DNA of 64,000 nt. It comes from Affinundibacterium fentianense (GTDB lineage: Bacteria > Pseudomonadota > Gammaproteobacteria > Burkholderiales > Burkholderiaceae_D). The translations under genes and the position numbers were made by a program. The stretch spans positions 124,001-188,000 of the forward strand of contig NZ_JAGSPJ010000003.1 of assembly GCF_018139545.1 (NCBI RefSeq), given 5' to 3'. The stretch's first letter is position 1, and the number at the start of each line of letters is the position of its first letter. The notes under the pieces are model-generated. The model had not been told where the DNA came from, did no database searches, and was given only the letters and a program-made list of their open reading frames with translations. This document shows positions 28,217-37,704 of the stretch, in pieces.

Positions 28217-28615
28217 CTACCAACGATCGCGTCTGTAATCGGGATCATTCATCGAATTTGGGCCCGTATGGTGGCGCTCGATACGAGGCCCATAATATTG
28301 TTCACGAATGCGATGGTCGCCGTAGGGGATTGGCGAACTTAGTCGGAGTGTGATCCCGCCAATGTCAGCGCGTATTGCATAAGGTCTATTGTAAGCGCTG
28401 TGCCAGCGTCCGCGCTCAAACCAATACCAAGTTCTCGCTTCTTTTGCGTAGTAAGCGTGGTGGTTGGGATAATAAATATGATCATAGTAGCGAACACTAT
28501 GCCGTTTGATTATCTTTGGCGCATGATGAAAATGCTCATGAGCTGAACTTGTTGGGGCATACAGTATTCCCAATATGGCCAAGATGGTGACAGAAGTCGA
28601 TAAATTCTTTTGCAT
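28217..28615 (-). CDS. Exported His/Tyr/Arg-rich protein, unknown function
   Basis: 132 residues from the ATG at 28615, where GGAGATC sits just upstream. A signal peptide (NLSTSVTILAILGILYAPTSSA, cleavage before HEHFHH) is followed by a mature protein unusually rich in His, Tyr and Arg (HEHFHHAPKI, YYDHIYYPNHHAYY, WYWFERGRWHS). The N-terminal histidine cluster may bind metal ions. The middle part WYWFERGRWHSAYNRPY resembles short beta-strand units found in small periplasmic proteins of Burkholderiales, but I cannot name a family. It is convergent with the DUF1345 gene. Confidence 0.65.
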   Translation of the reverse strand: MQKNLSTSVTILAILGILYAPTSSAHEHFHHAPKIIKRHSVRYYDHIYYPNHHAYYAKEARTWYWFERGRWHSAYNRPYAIRADIGGITLRLSSPIPYGDHRIREQYYGPRIERHHTGPNSMNDPDYRRDRW

Positions 28616-28965
28616 GTTTGATCTCCATTGATACCTTTGATAAGCCTTCAACGAGCTTGCTTTCATTCCGCTGACTGGTGTCGGCGAGGAAAATTGCAAG
28701 CAAATGTTTCAATGGGACCTGTCCGAAATGTGCTGATTGGACTCCAGTTCGCCCCTATTCATCGAAGATCTCTTTTGCGAAATGTGTCTAAGTCTTGCTA
28801 TCATGCTTAGCTCCGCTCATTTTTTCTAATTTGAAATCAGCCTGCCTAAGCTTGACTTTAGACCTAAGTGATCATTGTCATAGTTTATTGCTAGCATTTT
28901 TTTTGAGTGTGATTGCAATCTTGTCAGAATAGTCTTAAATCATTAACCAAAATTACAAAACTTAT
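28616..28965. other. Gap of about 350 nt between divergent genes
   Basis: Between the exported His-rich protein gene and the DUF349 gene. AT-rich near the DUF349 start; no coding region or clear hairpin seen. Confidence 0.45.
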
Positions 28966-31473
28966 ATGTTCGATTTTTTTTCTAAACTGGTATCCCGTCG
29001 TCCACGACCTGCACATACAGACGCACGGTCTTCCCTGAATACTGTGGAGGAGCAGAAAAAAGTTATCCAGTTTCAAAGTGCCGAGCAGCTCCGTCAGGAC
29101 TATCTCCGAAAAATAGAACAGGCGGTGATAGGCCAAGCGTCAGAACAGCAGTTTTTTCAGCTGATGGTCGATTGCGATTTTGCTGAGGGGCGACTGAAAG
29201 CGGCTGAAAATCTACACACTCAAGCGATGCTCGAGCGCGCTTTGATGCCTATGCGAAAAGTGGATAAACGTGTCAGCAGATTGCTACAATTGCGTTTAGA
29301 TCATTGGCAGGAAAAAGAAAAGACCCAACAAGCAGCGCAAGCTTTAATCAATCAAATCGATCACCTACTCAGTCAAAATTGTGTCTATGCAAATCAGATG
29401 ATTGAGATCGATAAGCAAAGTGCATCGATTGCTGGGCCATCGAATTTGATCGAAGCATCTCTGCGGGAGACGCTGGAATCGAAGCTGGCGTCTTTACAGA
29501 GTAAGCTTGCGCAACAGGTCGAATTGCAGTCTCGTCTTTTGTCCTTGTCGAACGAACTCGATCATGCTTTACATCATCTTGATCGTCGAAATCCTGAGCG
29601 AGCACAAGAATTGCAGTCGAAATTGGATCAAGTTTTGAGTGAACAGGCTATTCCAGCGATTTCTAAATCGTTGATTTCAGAATGTCAGCAGAAAATGCAG
29701 CATTTCCGTGATGTGGTGGAGCAGTGTGAAAATGATACGAGGTTAGCATCGCAAGTTTCGGCCTCGACAAGTGCTGATATTGACGAATCGTCGAAACAGA
29801 TCCTTATATCGCCATTGGAAGAAGTCCCTATTGATTCAGCCACGATCCAAAGAAAAACGGTGCAAGCGAATTTGAATAGTCCGTTGTCCTTGACGCAGAT
29901 CGAAGAGACCTTAGTAAAGTTAGAGGAGGCAATCGCTGCAGGTCGCTTGCAATTGGCTCGACAATTTGAAAAGGATTTGCGCGAAATTGATCCGAAGCAA
30001 AAGTATGACAATGTCGTGCTTCGGCGAGAGCTGCGTGAGCGGCTGAATATGGCACGCAAAGAGCTTGGTCGCTTGAATTCTTGGGCGAAGTGGGGAGGAG
30101 GGGTCTCGCGGGAAGAATTAGTCGATACCGCTGAAAAATTAAAAAATCTCAAATTGGCCCCTAAAGAAATTGTTGAAACTGTGTCCGCGCTGCGTGAACA
30201 ATGGAAGCAAATGGATTTGGGAACACCAGGCGCTGCGAAGGAGCTCTGGTTGCGATTCGATACTGCATGCAATGCAGTCTACGCGCCGGCAGCGGAATTC
30301 TTTCAATCGCAATCGGAGCAACGGCGCGTCAATCAAGCGCTCGCTGAGGCAAAATTGATTGAGTTTGCAAAAGAGAGTGCAAATTTACTGTGCGAGCCAA
30401 TAGATTGGAAGAAATTATCAAATTATGTCATGTCCATGCGAGATGGTTGGCGTGAAATTGGTCCATTAGACAGAAAGGAGAAATCACGCCTTGATCAACA
30501 ATATAATGAACTGTATCTTGCGCTAAGACGACCATTGGAAACTCGCCAAACTGAAGAAATCGCCACGCGTGAAAAAATAATCGACGAGATTCAACAAATT
30601 GATCCAGTGCAAAAATCGGCGATTGATCAGGTCAAATCTTTGCAACAGAAATGGCAAATGCAAGCCACGAGTTTCACTTTGCCGCGCAGAGTTGAGCAAA
30701 AACTGTGGGAACAATTTAGATTGGCGTGTGACAAAGTATTTGAACATAAGCGCCGTCACTCGGAGTCTGCGGATCGACAGCGCCAAGAAAACCTTAACGC
30801 CAAAGAAGCCCTGTGTCTTGCTTTGTCTGAGTTTGCCAGCAATGAAGTAAGCGTCCTCCGCGAACAAATGCAGAAAGCGAATGTAGCGTGGCGGGATATA
30901 GGGCCAGTCCCTCGCGCATTCGAACAAAATATTGAACTCGACTTTAAGAAGCAGTTGTTGCGCCTGCAAAACCTTATCCACGATGTGCAAACGCAAGAAA
31001 TGAAGCAGATTCGACAACAGCTTGTGAAGGCGTTTGAGCACTGTTTGAAAATAGATCAAACGGTCGAGAAAATGGATGATGCAGAGGAACGATTACCTAG
31101 GCTATTGGAACAATGGCAGGAATTTGATTCTATTCCTGGTCATTTGAAAAAAGCGCTGGATCAACGAGTGGCAAATGTCGCTAAATTGCGTGCTGCGGAA
31201 TACAGTGCTTATGCACGCAGATTGGCAGACAATGTGCAGGTAGCAGATGACTTATGTTTGCATTTAGAAATTGCGATGGCAATAGAGAGCCCACCAGAAT
31301 TCACCCAGAATCGATTGAAAAAACAGGTTGAGGTATTACAAATGGCTTTACGCCATGGAGATGCTCAACAAAAAATTAATTCATTAATGTCTGACTTAGT
31401 GAGTTTACCGTTTTCGACAGATCGCGTGCGTCAACAGCGTGTCACAGTCTTGTTGTCCAAGATTGAGTTTTGA
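28966..31473 (+). CDS. Large DUF349-repeat coiled-coil protein
   Basis: 835 residues, very rich in Glu, Gln, Lys and Leu, cytoplasmic, with no signal or membrane segment. Repeated DUF349 units are visible as recurring 'W..IGP.dr....L...Y' blocks, for example DGWREIGPLDRKEKSRLDQ, ANVAWRDIGPVPRAFEQ and LREQWKQMDLGTPGAAKELW, each followed by a helix ending in a Phe/Ala-rich segment. Such proteins are common in Burkholderiales, and DUF349 occurs in proteins linked to replication or nucleoid functions, but the role is unknown, so I assign none. The gene stands before maiA (59 nt apart), apparently by chance. Confidence 0.82.
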   Translation: MFDFFSKLVSRRPRPAHTDARSSLNTVEEQKKVIQFQSAEQLRQDYLRKIEQAVIGQASEQQFFQLMVDCDFAEGRLKAAENLHTQAMLERALMPMRKVDKRVSRLLQLRLDHWQEKEKTQQAAQALINQIDHLLSQNCVYANQMIEIDKQSASIAGPSNLIEASLRETLESKLASLQSKLAQQVELQSRLLSLSNELDHALHHLDRRNPERAQELQSKLDQVLSEQAIPAISKSLISECQQKMQHFRDVVEQCENDTRLASQVSASTSADIDESSKQILISPLEEVPIDSATIQRKTVQANLNSPLSLTQIEETLVKLEEAIAAGRLQLARQFEKDLREIDPKQKYDNVVLRRELRERLNMARKELGRLNSWAKWGGGVSREELVDTAEKLKNLKLAPKEIVETVSALREQWKQMDLGTPGAAKELWLRFDTACNAVYAPAAEFFQSQSEQRRVNQALAEAKLIEFAKESANLLCEPIDWKKLSNYVMSMRDGWREIGPLDRKEKSRLDQQYNELYLALRRPLETRQTEEIATREKIIDEIQQIDPVQKSAIDQVKSLQQKWQMQATSFTLPRRVEQKLWEQFRLACDKVFEHKRRHSESADRQRQENLNAKEALCLALSEFASNEVSVLREQMQKANVAWRDIGPVPRAFEQNIELDFKKQLLRLQNLIHDVQTQEMKQIRQQLVKAFEHCLKIDQTVEKMDDAEERLPRLLEQWQEFDSIPGHLKKALDQRVANVAKLRAAEYSAYARRLADNVQVADDLCLHLEIAMAIESPPEFTQNRLKKQVEVLQMALRHGDAQQKINSLMSDLVSLPFSTDRVRQQRVTVLLSKIEF

Positions 31474-31531
31474 TTGCGTGCCTCATTATTGGAAATGGTA
31501 AAACCAAGAACAGCAAAGGAAAGGGAATAAA

Positions 31532-32188
31532 ATGCAATTACACGGTTATTTTCGTAGCTCTGCTTCCTATCGAGTGCGAATCGCATTGAATTTGAAGAAA
31601 ATCGACTATGAGCAGGTTTCTGTACACTTGATCAAAGACGGTGGACAACAGTTTTCTGAGTCATTTAAGGCAATTAATCCGGAGTCTTTAGTCCCAGTAT
31701 TGGTTGATGAACATAATGGACATGAAGTCGCAATCAGTCAGTCCTTGGCCATTTTGGAATACTTGGAAGAAAAATATCCCTCGGTGCCAATATTGCCTAA
31801 GGATTTTTCTGATCGCGCCTATGTCCGTTCATTGTCCTTGTCGATTGCTTGTGATATCCATCCGATTAATAATTTACGCGTTCTAAAATATTTGAGTGCC
31901 AATTTTGCTGCCACTGAAGAACAGAAAAATACATGGTACCGACATTGGTGTGAAAAAGGTTTGAGAGTGATAGAGGAACGCTTGGCGACAAATCGGCAAC
32001 GCGGTGATTTTTGTTTTGGCAACCAAGTGACGATGGCGGACTGCTGCTTAATCCCACAAATATTCAATGCACAACGCTTCCAATGCGATCTATCAGAAAT
32101 GCCCAATTTGATGGAAATTAACCAACGCTGTTTGGAACTTGACGCCTTTAGAAGGGCTACCCCAGCAAATCAGCCTGACGCCGAATAA
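31532..32188 (+). CDS. maiA: Maleylacetoacetate isomerase (zeta-class glutathione transferase)
   Basis: 218 residues. Isomerises maleylacetoacetate to fumarylacetoacetate with glutathione, in the tyrosine/homogentisate (or gentisate) pathway. The zeta motif is seen as RSSASYRVRIALNLK near residues 8-22, with Ala where eukaryotic enzymes have Cys; the following Ser remains, as in many bacterial members. Later segments PESLVPVL, ISQSLAILEYLEE and DIHPINNLRVLKYL fit the family. No hmgA or fahA is in the window, so it is a lone pathway gene here. AAGGGAATA upstream gives a good ribosome site, and a strong terminator follows. Confidence 0.92.
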   Translation: MQLHGYFRSSASYRVRIALNLKKIDYEQVSVHLIKDGGQQFSESFKAINPESLVPVLVDEHNGHEVAISQSLAILEYLEEKYPSVPILPKDFSDRAYVRSLSLSIACDIHPINNLRVLKYLSANFAATEEQKNTWYRHWCEKGLRVIEERLATNRQRGDFCFGNQVTMADCCLIPQIFNAQRFQCDLSEMPNLMEINQRCLELDAFRRATPANQPDAE

Positions 32189-32205
32189 AGAGAAATTGAG
32201 CAAAT

Positions 32206-32233
32206 AAAAAAGCCAAGAATTACTTGGCTTTTT
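32206..32233. terminator. Bidirectional terminator between maiA and the response regulator gene
   Basis: AAGCCAAG-AATTA-CTTGGCTT with A tract before and T tract after; it closes both convergent genes. Confidence 0.9.
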
Positions 32234-32250
32234 CAGGATTCATTCGCGAT

Positions 32251-32889
32251 TTAATTTGTGGTGTTCGGTTTGTCCTCATCGGAATCGAGAACATCGTTAA
32301 GCATACTAATCAAAATCGAACGAGTTAATTTTGACTTTGTCGCATAGCCATCAATCGCGTAGTTGCCCATGATGTTCTCTTTGGCATAGCCTGGTTGTCC
32401 TGTCCTTAAGACGATTCTGAGATCCTTACGTGACATATCGTCACGCAAGACGTTGACCAATTTTAGGCCAGCATCGACAGTTTCCATCACAACGTCAAGG
32501 AGGATCAAAGAGGTGTCAGGATTGTTTTCGGCGACTTCTTTTGCCTGCTTTGCCGAAAAGGCATGTAAGAATTCAAGCGGTTTGCCATGGATTTCGACAC
32601 CGCTTAACGCGAGTACCGTGGTGTCATGCACGTTACTATCATCATCCGCGATAAGAATTTTCCAAGGGGAGACCTTAGGCTTTTGAGAACTTGTCTCGTC
32701 GGATTCGGACAGAAAGATAATGTCATCATCATTGTTGTCGTCGGATAACAAGATTTGCTGCCGTCTGTAAAAATCGACAGAGCTGGCAGAAAGTACGATG
32801 CCACAAGGCGCCGCAGCAAATCCAGACGCCGCATGGCGCGATTTGTGCGATTTCCAGTCGGGCTGTTTACTGCTATGGCGATGTTCCAT
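32251..32889 (-). CDS. Receiver-domain response regulator related to DUF3369 regulators, no output domain
   Basis: 212 residues. A receiver domain occupies about 75-200, with the acidic pocket in ILIADDDSN, the phosphorylation Asp in LILLDVVME and the conserved Lys in YATKSKL. The lead-in DDIIFLSESDE...WKILIADDDSNVHDTT and the phrase ALSGVEIHGKPLEFLHAFSAKQA closely follow the N-terminus of DUF3369-type regulators, which normally continue for several hundred residues into DUF3369 and HD-GYP domains. Here the protein stops right after the receiver. The first 45 residues (His/Lys/Ala-rich) are not typical, but AGGGAG seven nt before the ATG supports this start. It could be a stand-alone phosphate relay protein. 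No partner kinase is adjacent. Confidence 0.85.
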   Translation of the reverse strand: MEHRHSSKQPDWKSHKSRHAASGFAAAPCGIVLSASSVDFYRRQQILLSDDNNDDDIIFLSESDETSSQKPKVSPWKILIADDDSNVHDTTVLALSGVEIHGKPLEFLHAFSAKQAKEVAENNPDTSLILLDVVMETVDAGLKLVNVLRDDMSRKDLRIVLRTGQPGYAKENIMGNYAIDGYATKSKLTRSILISMLNDVLDSDEDKPNTTN

Positions 32890-33132
32890 CAGTAGCTCCC
32901 TAAACTTGGATGATTATACGAAGTTCAATTTAATAATATGTGATCCACCGCAATGATACAAGTCCCTAGTTGTGAAAAAAAGTGAATTGTGAACAGTTTT
33001 CACGTGAAGCGTTTTGATTGGCAATTCACAGTTTGCTTTTTTTGTTATCCTTTGAGCCAGCAAATTCGAATAAAGTTCCCGAATAAAATCCTCATGTTTG
33101 AATGGTGTATCTCTAAGAGTAAATTGAAATAT

Positions 33133-34743
33133 ATGAAAAAACTTCTTGTTGGCTTTTCCCTGTTCGTGCTTAGTTTCACCTCTGTCGGGCGCGATTTTTA
33201 TGTAAAGAACGCGGCGCTTGATGTTCAGCGTTATCGATTTTCGCTTGAGCTCAATGATGAGAATGACCAAATTAAAGGCGTCGCGATCATTTCCTTGAAG
33301 GCGAAGTCAGTATTGAATGAATTCCAGATCGATCTGGGTCAAATTGACTCGAGTGGCAAAGGAATGCGCGTGACGTCAATTGAATCGGAAGGAAAGGCTT
33401 TGCCGATCAATCATGTCGCTGACAAATTGCATATCGTTTTACCAAATCATCTAGAGGCAAATTCCGTCATAAATTTGAAAATTGCTTACGAAGGCGTGCC
33501 CAAATCTGGTCTACATATCAGCAAAAATAAATTTGGTGATCGGGTTTTCTTTGCTGATAACTGGCCAGATCAAGGCCATCATTGGTTGCCCAGTATTGAT
33601 CACCCCAGCGATAAGGCCGCGGTTGAATTCGTAGTTACAGCACCCGCACACTACGCGGTGGTCGCTAACGGATTAAAAATCGAGGAAAGTAACTTAGAGA
33701 ATAATCGAAAACTGACGCATTGGCGTGAAGATGTGCCTATTGCGGTCAAAGTGATGGTTATAGGGGTCGCTAGATTTGCGATGCAGGAGAGCGCACGCTT
33801 GAATGATATTTCTGTTTCAAGCTGGGTTTTCCCACAAAATCGAACAGAAGGCTTTTATGATTATTCTCCAGCTGTTAACGCCCTTGAATTTTTTCAAAAG
33901 AATGTCGGTCCTTATCCATACAAAAAATTGGCCAATGTACAGTCAAAAACGCGATTTGGCGGTTTGGAAAATGCCAACACGATTTTTTATTTCGAAAATT
34001 CGGTGAATGGAAAAGGTGAACAAGAAGCACTAATTGCCCATGAAATTGCCCATCAATGGTTTGGCAACTCAACGACGGAAAATGATTGGCATCATGTTTG
34101 GTTGAGCGAAGGATTTGCCAGCTATTTTACGAATTTATATCTAGAGCATACATATGGGCGTGAGCGATTTGTCAAACAGTTATTGTTAGACCGAGAGAAG
34201 GTCATCCGTTATCATCAAAAAACCGTGCGTCCTATTGTGGATGTCACGATCCAAGATCCAAAAAATGTATTGAGTCCGAATACCTACGAAAAAGCAGCCT
34301 GGGTACTTCATATGTTGCGCCAACAATTGGGCGACGAAAGGTTTTGGAACGGGATACAGGCGTATTACAAAAAATTCGCAGGCGGTAACGTACTATCGGG
34401 CGATTTTCAAAGCGTGATGGAACAAGTATCTGGAAAAGATTTGAATCGTTTTTTTCAGCAGTGGTTGTATCAAGCGGGCTATCCGCTTGTCGCGCTAGAC
34501 TGGGCCTGGCAAAAGAATACACAAACTCTCACGATGAAAATTGAACAGCGGCAGGTGAATGCAAAGTTTGATTTTCCAATTGAAATTTTGATTCAAAAGG
34601 TCGATGGTAGCGTCGAGGTTGCCAGCGTCGAAGTCAGGCAAGGCGTAACGGACTATTCGATAAAGATGAAAGATGAAGTGAAATTACTTAGTCTTGATCC
34701 TATGGTGAAGTTGCTTTTTGAAGGCGTGGTAACGCATCGCTAA
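33133..34743 (+). CDS. Exported M1-family aminopeptidase
   Basis: 536 residues from the ATG at 33133, which begins a signal peptide (KKLLVGFSLFVLSFTSVG). The zinc site is complete: HEIAHQW with His303, Glu304, His307, and Glu326 in WLSEGFASYF. The exopeptidase motif is GGLEN in place of GAMEN, as in several bacterial M1 members. It lacks the long C-terminal helical domain of PepN, as short secreted M1 enzymes do. It should release N-terminal amino acids from peptides in the periplasm or outside. It is convergent with an exported M61 peptidase and shares a perfect 12-bp terminator with it. Confidence 0.92.
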   Translation: MKKLLVGFSLFVLSFTSVGRDFYVKNAALDVQRYRFSLELNDENDQIKGVAIISLKAKSVLNEFQIDLGQIDSSGKGMRVTSIESEGKALPINHVADKLHIVLPNHLEANSVINLKIAYEGVPKSGLHISKNKFGDRVFFADNWPDQGHHWLPSIDHPSDKAAVEFVVTAPAHYAVVANGLKIEESNLENNRKLTHWREDVPIAVKVMVIGVARFAMQESARLNDISVSSWVFPQNRTEGFYDYSPAVNALEFFQKNVGPYPYKKLANVQSKTRFGGLENANTIFYFENSVNGKGEQEALIAHEIAHQWFGNSTTENDWHHVWLSEGFASYFTNLYLEHTYGRERFVKQLLLDREKVIRYHQKTVRPIVDVTIQDPKNVLSPNTYEKAAWVLHMLRQQLGDERFWNGIQAYYKKFAGGNVLSGDFQSVMEQVSGKDLNRFFQQWLYQAGYPLVALDWAWQKNTQTLTMKIEQRQVNAKFDFPIEILIQKVDGSVEVASVEVRQGVTDYSIKMKDEVKLLSLDPMVKLLFEGVVTHR

Positions 34744-34746
34744 AAA

Positions 34747-34786
34747 AAGCGCCAGTATTCGATGATTTGGAATACTGGCGCTCTTT
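34747..34786. terminator. Strong terminator between M1 and M61 peptidase genes
   Basis: A perfect 12-bp stem GCGCCAGTATTC/GAATACTGGCGC with a 9-nt loop, preceded by seven A and followed by TCTTT. Confidence 0.9.
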
Positions 34787-34794
34787 GAAAAGTT

Positions 34795-34853
34795 CGATCC
34801 AAAAAGAAAGATCTAAAAAGAAGAATCAAAAAAGAAGAATCAAAAAAACTGAT
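34795..34853. repeat. Short A-rich tandem repeat, unit about 13-14 nt
   Basis: Four to five copies of a unit like GA(A/T)CNAAAAAAGAA, for example GAATCAAAAAAGAA twice in a row near 34826-34850. It fills the 70 nt between the terminator and the M61 stop codon. Similar-sized tandem repeats occur at 39270-39320 and 60877-60935. Confidence 0.8.
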
Positions 34854-34854
34854 C

Positions 34855-36693
34855 CTAATCTTTTGCTTTCTCCGTGTTGCTGCTTGGGCTGACTTTGGGA
34901 GTTGGCCAAGCGACACCTAGCCAACGGCTATTCAAGTCTTTTTGCGTGTCACTGACATTCTCAACGGTTTTTAATTTCGCTTTACCTTTGACTTGACGAG
35001 TAGGCGTGAGACTTAATTCACGTAGTTCATCACGGCGGAACAGGGTTAGTTTGATTGGCGTTTGCTGTGATAGCCATAACTTATCATTGATATCTTTCGG
35101 TGTCAGACGAAGTCCGTTTGCTGCAATCAAAGTATCGCCCGCGACGACTCCTGATTTCCATGCCGGACTATCACGTTCTACTTCGATAACGACAGGGTGA
35201 TCACCAGTATCCCGTGTGCGCCATCCCGTGAACCATTCTTCTTTTTGCTCATCGTCTTTGCCACCTTCTATCGTGTACTTTAGGCCGACTTGGTTAAGGA
35301 TGTCTGTAAATGGAATTTCAGCGGTGCCATCAACATATTTTGCCCACCAATCAGACCAGTCTTTGCCCGTCACATATTTGAGCGCAGCGCGAACATCTGC
35401 CTCGGAATAGCCACCTTTTTCGACCGTGTGATGTTGGTAGAGGTATTGGTGCACATGCTCGAAGCCTTTTGCCCCTTTCGTTTGCTCACGAATCAAGATA
35501 TCCATTGCAGTAGCCAACAATTGACCTTTGCTGTAAATATTCACTGAGGCATTGCGGGCGCGTTCGCCGCCGGCATCAATCCATGCATCAAAACTTGATT
35601 CAGATGCACTTTGATAAAAGCGACCAGGTTGGTGTTCGTATGCAAATAATGCTTTGGCAAATTCCTCGAGCATTTCATCACGAGTTTGCAGTCCTGCACG
35701 CATCGTTAGTAGTTCTTCAAAATACGAGGTATTTCCTTCCGCCATCCAAAGCAAGCGCGTGTAGTTTTCTTTTTGGTATTCGTAAGGAACCATTTCTTTC
35801 GGACGATAGGCCTTCACATTCCATGTGTGGACAAATTCGTGCGCAGCCGTCCGAATGAAATTCAAATACTCCTTGCGTGGAGCGAAACCCCAGCGCGGTT
35901 TTTGGATAACGGTTGAATTGATGTGTTCAGTTGCACCACCGACGCCATCGGTTGCATGCACGATAAATAAATAGCGTTTGAATGGAAAAGCACCAAAAAG
36001 TTTGCGACCTTCTTCCACGACTTTTTTCAAGTCTGCTGCCATCTTCTTGCCGTCATAATTTCCACGTCCCCAAATCGCCAATTCGATTTCGTGTCCATCC
36101 ACATCAAAACGATGAAACTCGTGTTCACCAGTCTCGATTGGGGAGTCGATCAAGACGTCATAATTTTTGGCAACGAAACAGTGGTCGCAATTGCCCTTAT
36201 CCATGCCTGAGCGAGAAATCCAGTTTGCAGGGGTATCGAGTTTGACACTGATCGCTTGGGACCGGAATGGCGCTGCGTACATCAATACGCCGCTTGCGTC
36301 GAGATAAGCATGCGTATCATCGATGTGTTGGGTTCGTTCACCCAAAGCATTCGCATAAATCTCGTAAGAAATCTTAACTGTATCACCCGGCTGTGTTTTG
36401 ATTTGCCAGGTTCCTTTGTCAGTTTTTGCAAAACTGAGTTGTTTGCCTTTGCCATTGGTTGCTACAAATTGTCGAACGTTTTTGCCGAGATTGAGTACCT
36501 CATAGCGTCCCGTACGCCAGATAGGCATTTGTACATCGAGAGTTTTTCCAGTCACTGCAGGGAAGTCGACTTTCACTTCGGCAAGGTGCTGCGCTGCATT
36601 TGTAATCTTAATTTGATATTGGACTTCGGCAAGTGCTGCATGACTTGTCAGGGCGCCGGCCATGAACAAAGTAGCTAAGAGTTTTTTTTTCAT
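34855..36693 (-). CDS. Exported M61-family peptidase with PDZ domain (glycyl aminopeptidase-like)
   Basis: 612 residues from the ATG at 36693, the start of a signal peptide (KKLLATLFMAGALTSHAALA). The N-terminal M61 domain (PIWRTGRYEVLNLGKNVRQF) is followed by the zinc motif HEFVHTWN (His285, Glu286, His289), the third-ligand region AEGNTSYFEEL, and a C-terminal PDZ domain (PVVIEVERDSPAWKSGVVAG, LIAANGLRL). This is the layout of M61 peptidases, of which some cut N-terminal Gly or Ala. An upstream in-frame extension to 36867 is not signal-like and is rejected. Convergent with the M1 peptidase. Confidence 0.92.
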   Translation of the reverse strand: MKKKLLATLFMAGALTSHAALAEVQYQIKITNAAQHLAEVKVDFPAVTGKTLDVQMPIWRTGRYEVLNLGKNVRQFVATNGKGKQLSFAKTDKGTWQIKTQPGDTVKISYEIYANALGERTQHIDDTHAYLDASGVLMYAAPFRSQAISVKLDTPANWISRSGMDKGNCDHCFVAKNYDVLIDSPIETGEHEFHRFDVDGHEIELAIWGRGNYDGKKMAADLKKVVEEGRKLFGAFPFKRYLFIVHATDGVGGATEHINSTVIQKPRWGFAPRKEYLNFIRTAAHEFVHTWNVKAYRPKEMVPYEYQKENYTRLLWMAEGNTSYFEELLTMRAGLQTRDEMLEEFAKALFAYEHQPGRFYQSASESSFDAWIDAGGERARNASVNIYSKGQLLATAMDILIREQTKGAKGFEHVHQYLYQHHTVEKGGYSEADVRAALKYVTGKDWSDWWAKYVDGTAEIPFTDILNQVGLKYTIEGGKDDEQKEEWFTGWRTRDTGDHPVVIEVERDSPAWKSGVVAGDTLIAANGLRLTPKDINDKLWLSQQTPIKLTLFRRDELRELSLTPTRQVKGKAKLKTVENVSDTQKDLNSRWLGVAWPTPKVSPSSNTEKAKD

Positions 36694-37403
36694 TTTCAAA
36701 TCTGAATGAGTCTCGTTAATCAATAAAGTGAAGGGATAAGACATTGCCGCATGAGAATGAATGGAAAAACTAGGCTTGTCAACGGCAGGACAGAATTGAA
36801 ACAAAATTTTTATTTCGACTGTTGTTGATCGGTGTGTAAAGGGGCAATTTGAGACGTGTTTCGGCATTCAATGTCGCTCATTCAATTCGCTACACAATCG
36901 ATGTGGGATGGCTAATTTTCCGATTTCGCAGATAGAATAAATTAGTATCAATTCGGAAATTGATGGTCGCGATCGCGGTTAGAGGCGTGACAATTCTCGT
37001 ATGGTTTTTGATCTGGGACGGTAATTTTTTTTGAAAAATTATTTTCAATGGTGCAGATGCTTCCCACGTCGATTTGGAATCTGCGTTCAATGATGTGGTT
37101 GTGTTTGGCATAGCTTTGGCAGGAAGTTCATCTGTACTAAAAGCGGTTGGGCAATCAGTTTCTCAAGGAGGCTGGCTTGCCGTAGTGCGTTTGACTTTGC
37201 GCTGCTAGCGAGGAGCTTCGCCATTCAAATAGGTTTCAAATGCGGCGATTTTCGCGACGTGTCAATGAATTGCCTTGGTCAATAGCTTTATCGTGCTGCG
37301 CACTGAATCTTGACCGGTTGTATTCGCGAAGGCTGAAACTGAATTATTGGGGCGGCTACGGTGAAGATGGAATTTTCAGAGCCCACTTTGAATAGCGCAA
37401 AAA
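36694..37403. other. Long gap of about 700 nt upstream of the M61 gene
   Basis: No frame here looks coding: the open stretches have no ribosome site and no recognisable protein. The region is AT-rich. It must hold the M61 promoter. I see no tRNA or hairpin until the terminator at 37404. Confidence 0.5.
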
Positions 37404-37430
37404 ATAAGGCTCTCACTTGGAGAGCCTTAT
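37401..37430 (-). terminator. Terminator of the tRNA-Ser gene
   Basis: A perfect 11-bp stem ATAAGGCTCTC/GAGAGCCTTAT with a 5-nt loop; on the minus strand it is followed by TTTT. It lies 6 nt after the encoded CCA end. Confidence 0.88.
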
Positions 37431-37436
37431 CAATTC

Positions 37437-37527
37437 TGGCGGAGAAAGGGGGATTCGAACCCCCGGTAGGCTATGAACCTACGCACGCTTTCCAGGCGTG
37501 TGACTTAAACCACTCATCCATCTCTCC
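37437..37527 (-). tRNA. tRNA-Ser(GGA)
   Basis: Read on the minus strand, the 91 nt fold into a class II tRNA. The acceptor stem pairs GGAGAGA with TTTCTCC (one G-T pair), the anticodon loop is CTGGAAA with anticodon GGA, a long variable arm (GCGTAGGTTCATAGCCTACC region) marks it as serine, and the T arm is GGGGGTTCGAATCCCCC. The discriminator is G and the CCA end is encoded. Confidence 0.97.
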
Positions 37528-37704
37528 GAATTCGTCAAACGCCGTGAAATGCTTACAGTCATTTGGGAAGCTCGAGAGTATAGCAGTCTTCACTGCGTTT
37601 GTAAAACCTTTCTTCCAAGGTGCTATGGCTTGAGAGTACTTCAAAGCTTGTTTGCGCTCGTTTTTTTATTCAGCGGTGATCGAAGAATTGCGATGCCCTG
37701 AGGC

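Noticed and set aside
32989..33132. N-terminal extension of the M1 peptidase by 48 residues
   Set aside because: The signal peptide starts at 33133; upstream residues do not fit a signal sequence or the family.
36694..36867. N-terminal extension of the M61 peptidase
   Set aside because: The signal peptide begins at 36693; the upstream 58 residues would bury it.
36890..37111. Leftward open frame of 73 codons in the gap before the M61 gene
   Set aside because: No ribosome site, no recognisable protein and composition like non-coding sequence.
37361..37633. Open frame of 90 codons across the tRNA-Ser gene
   Set aside because: Its product (with GGFEPPVGYEPTHA) is the well-known artefact of translating the antisense of a tRNA-Ser gene.
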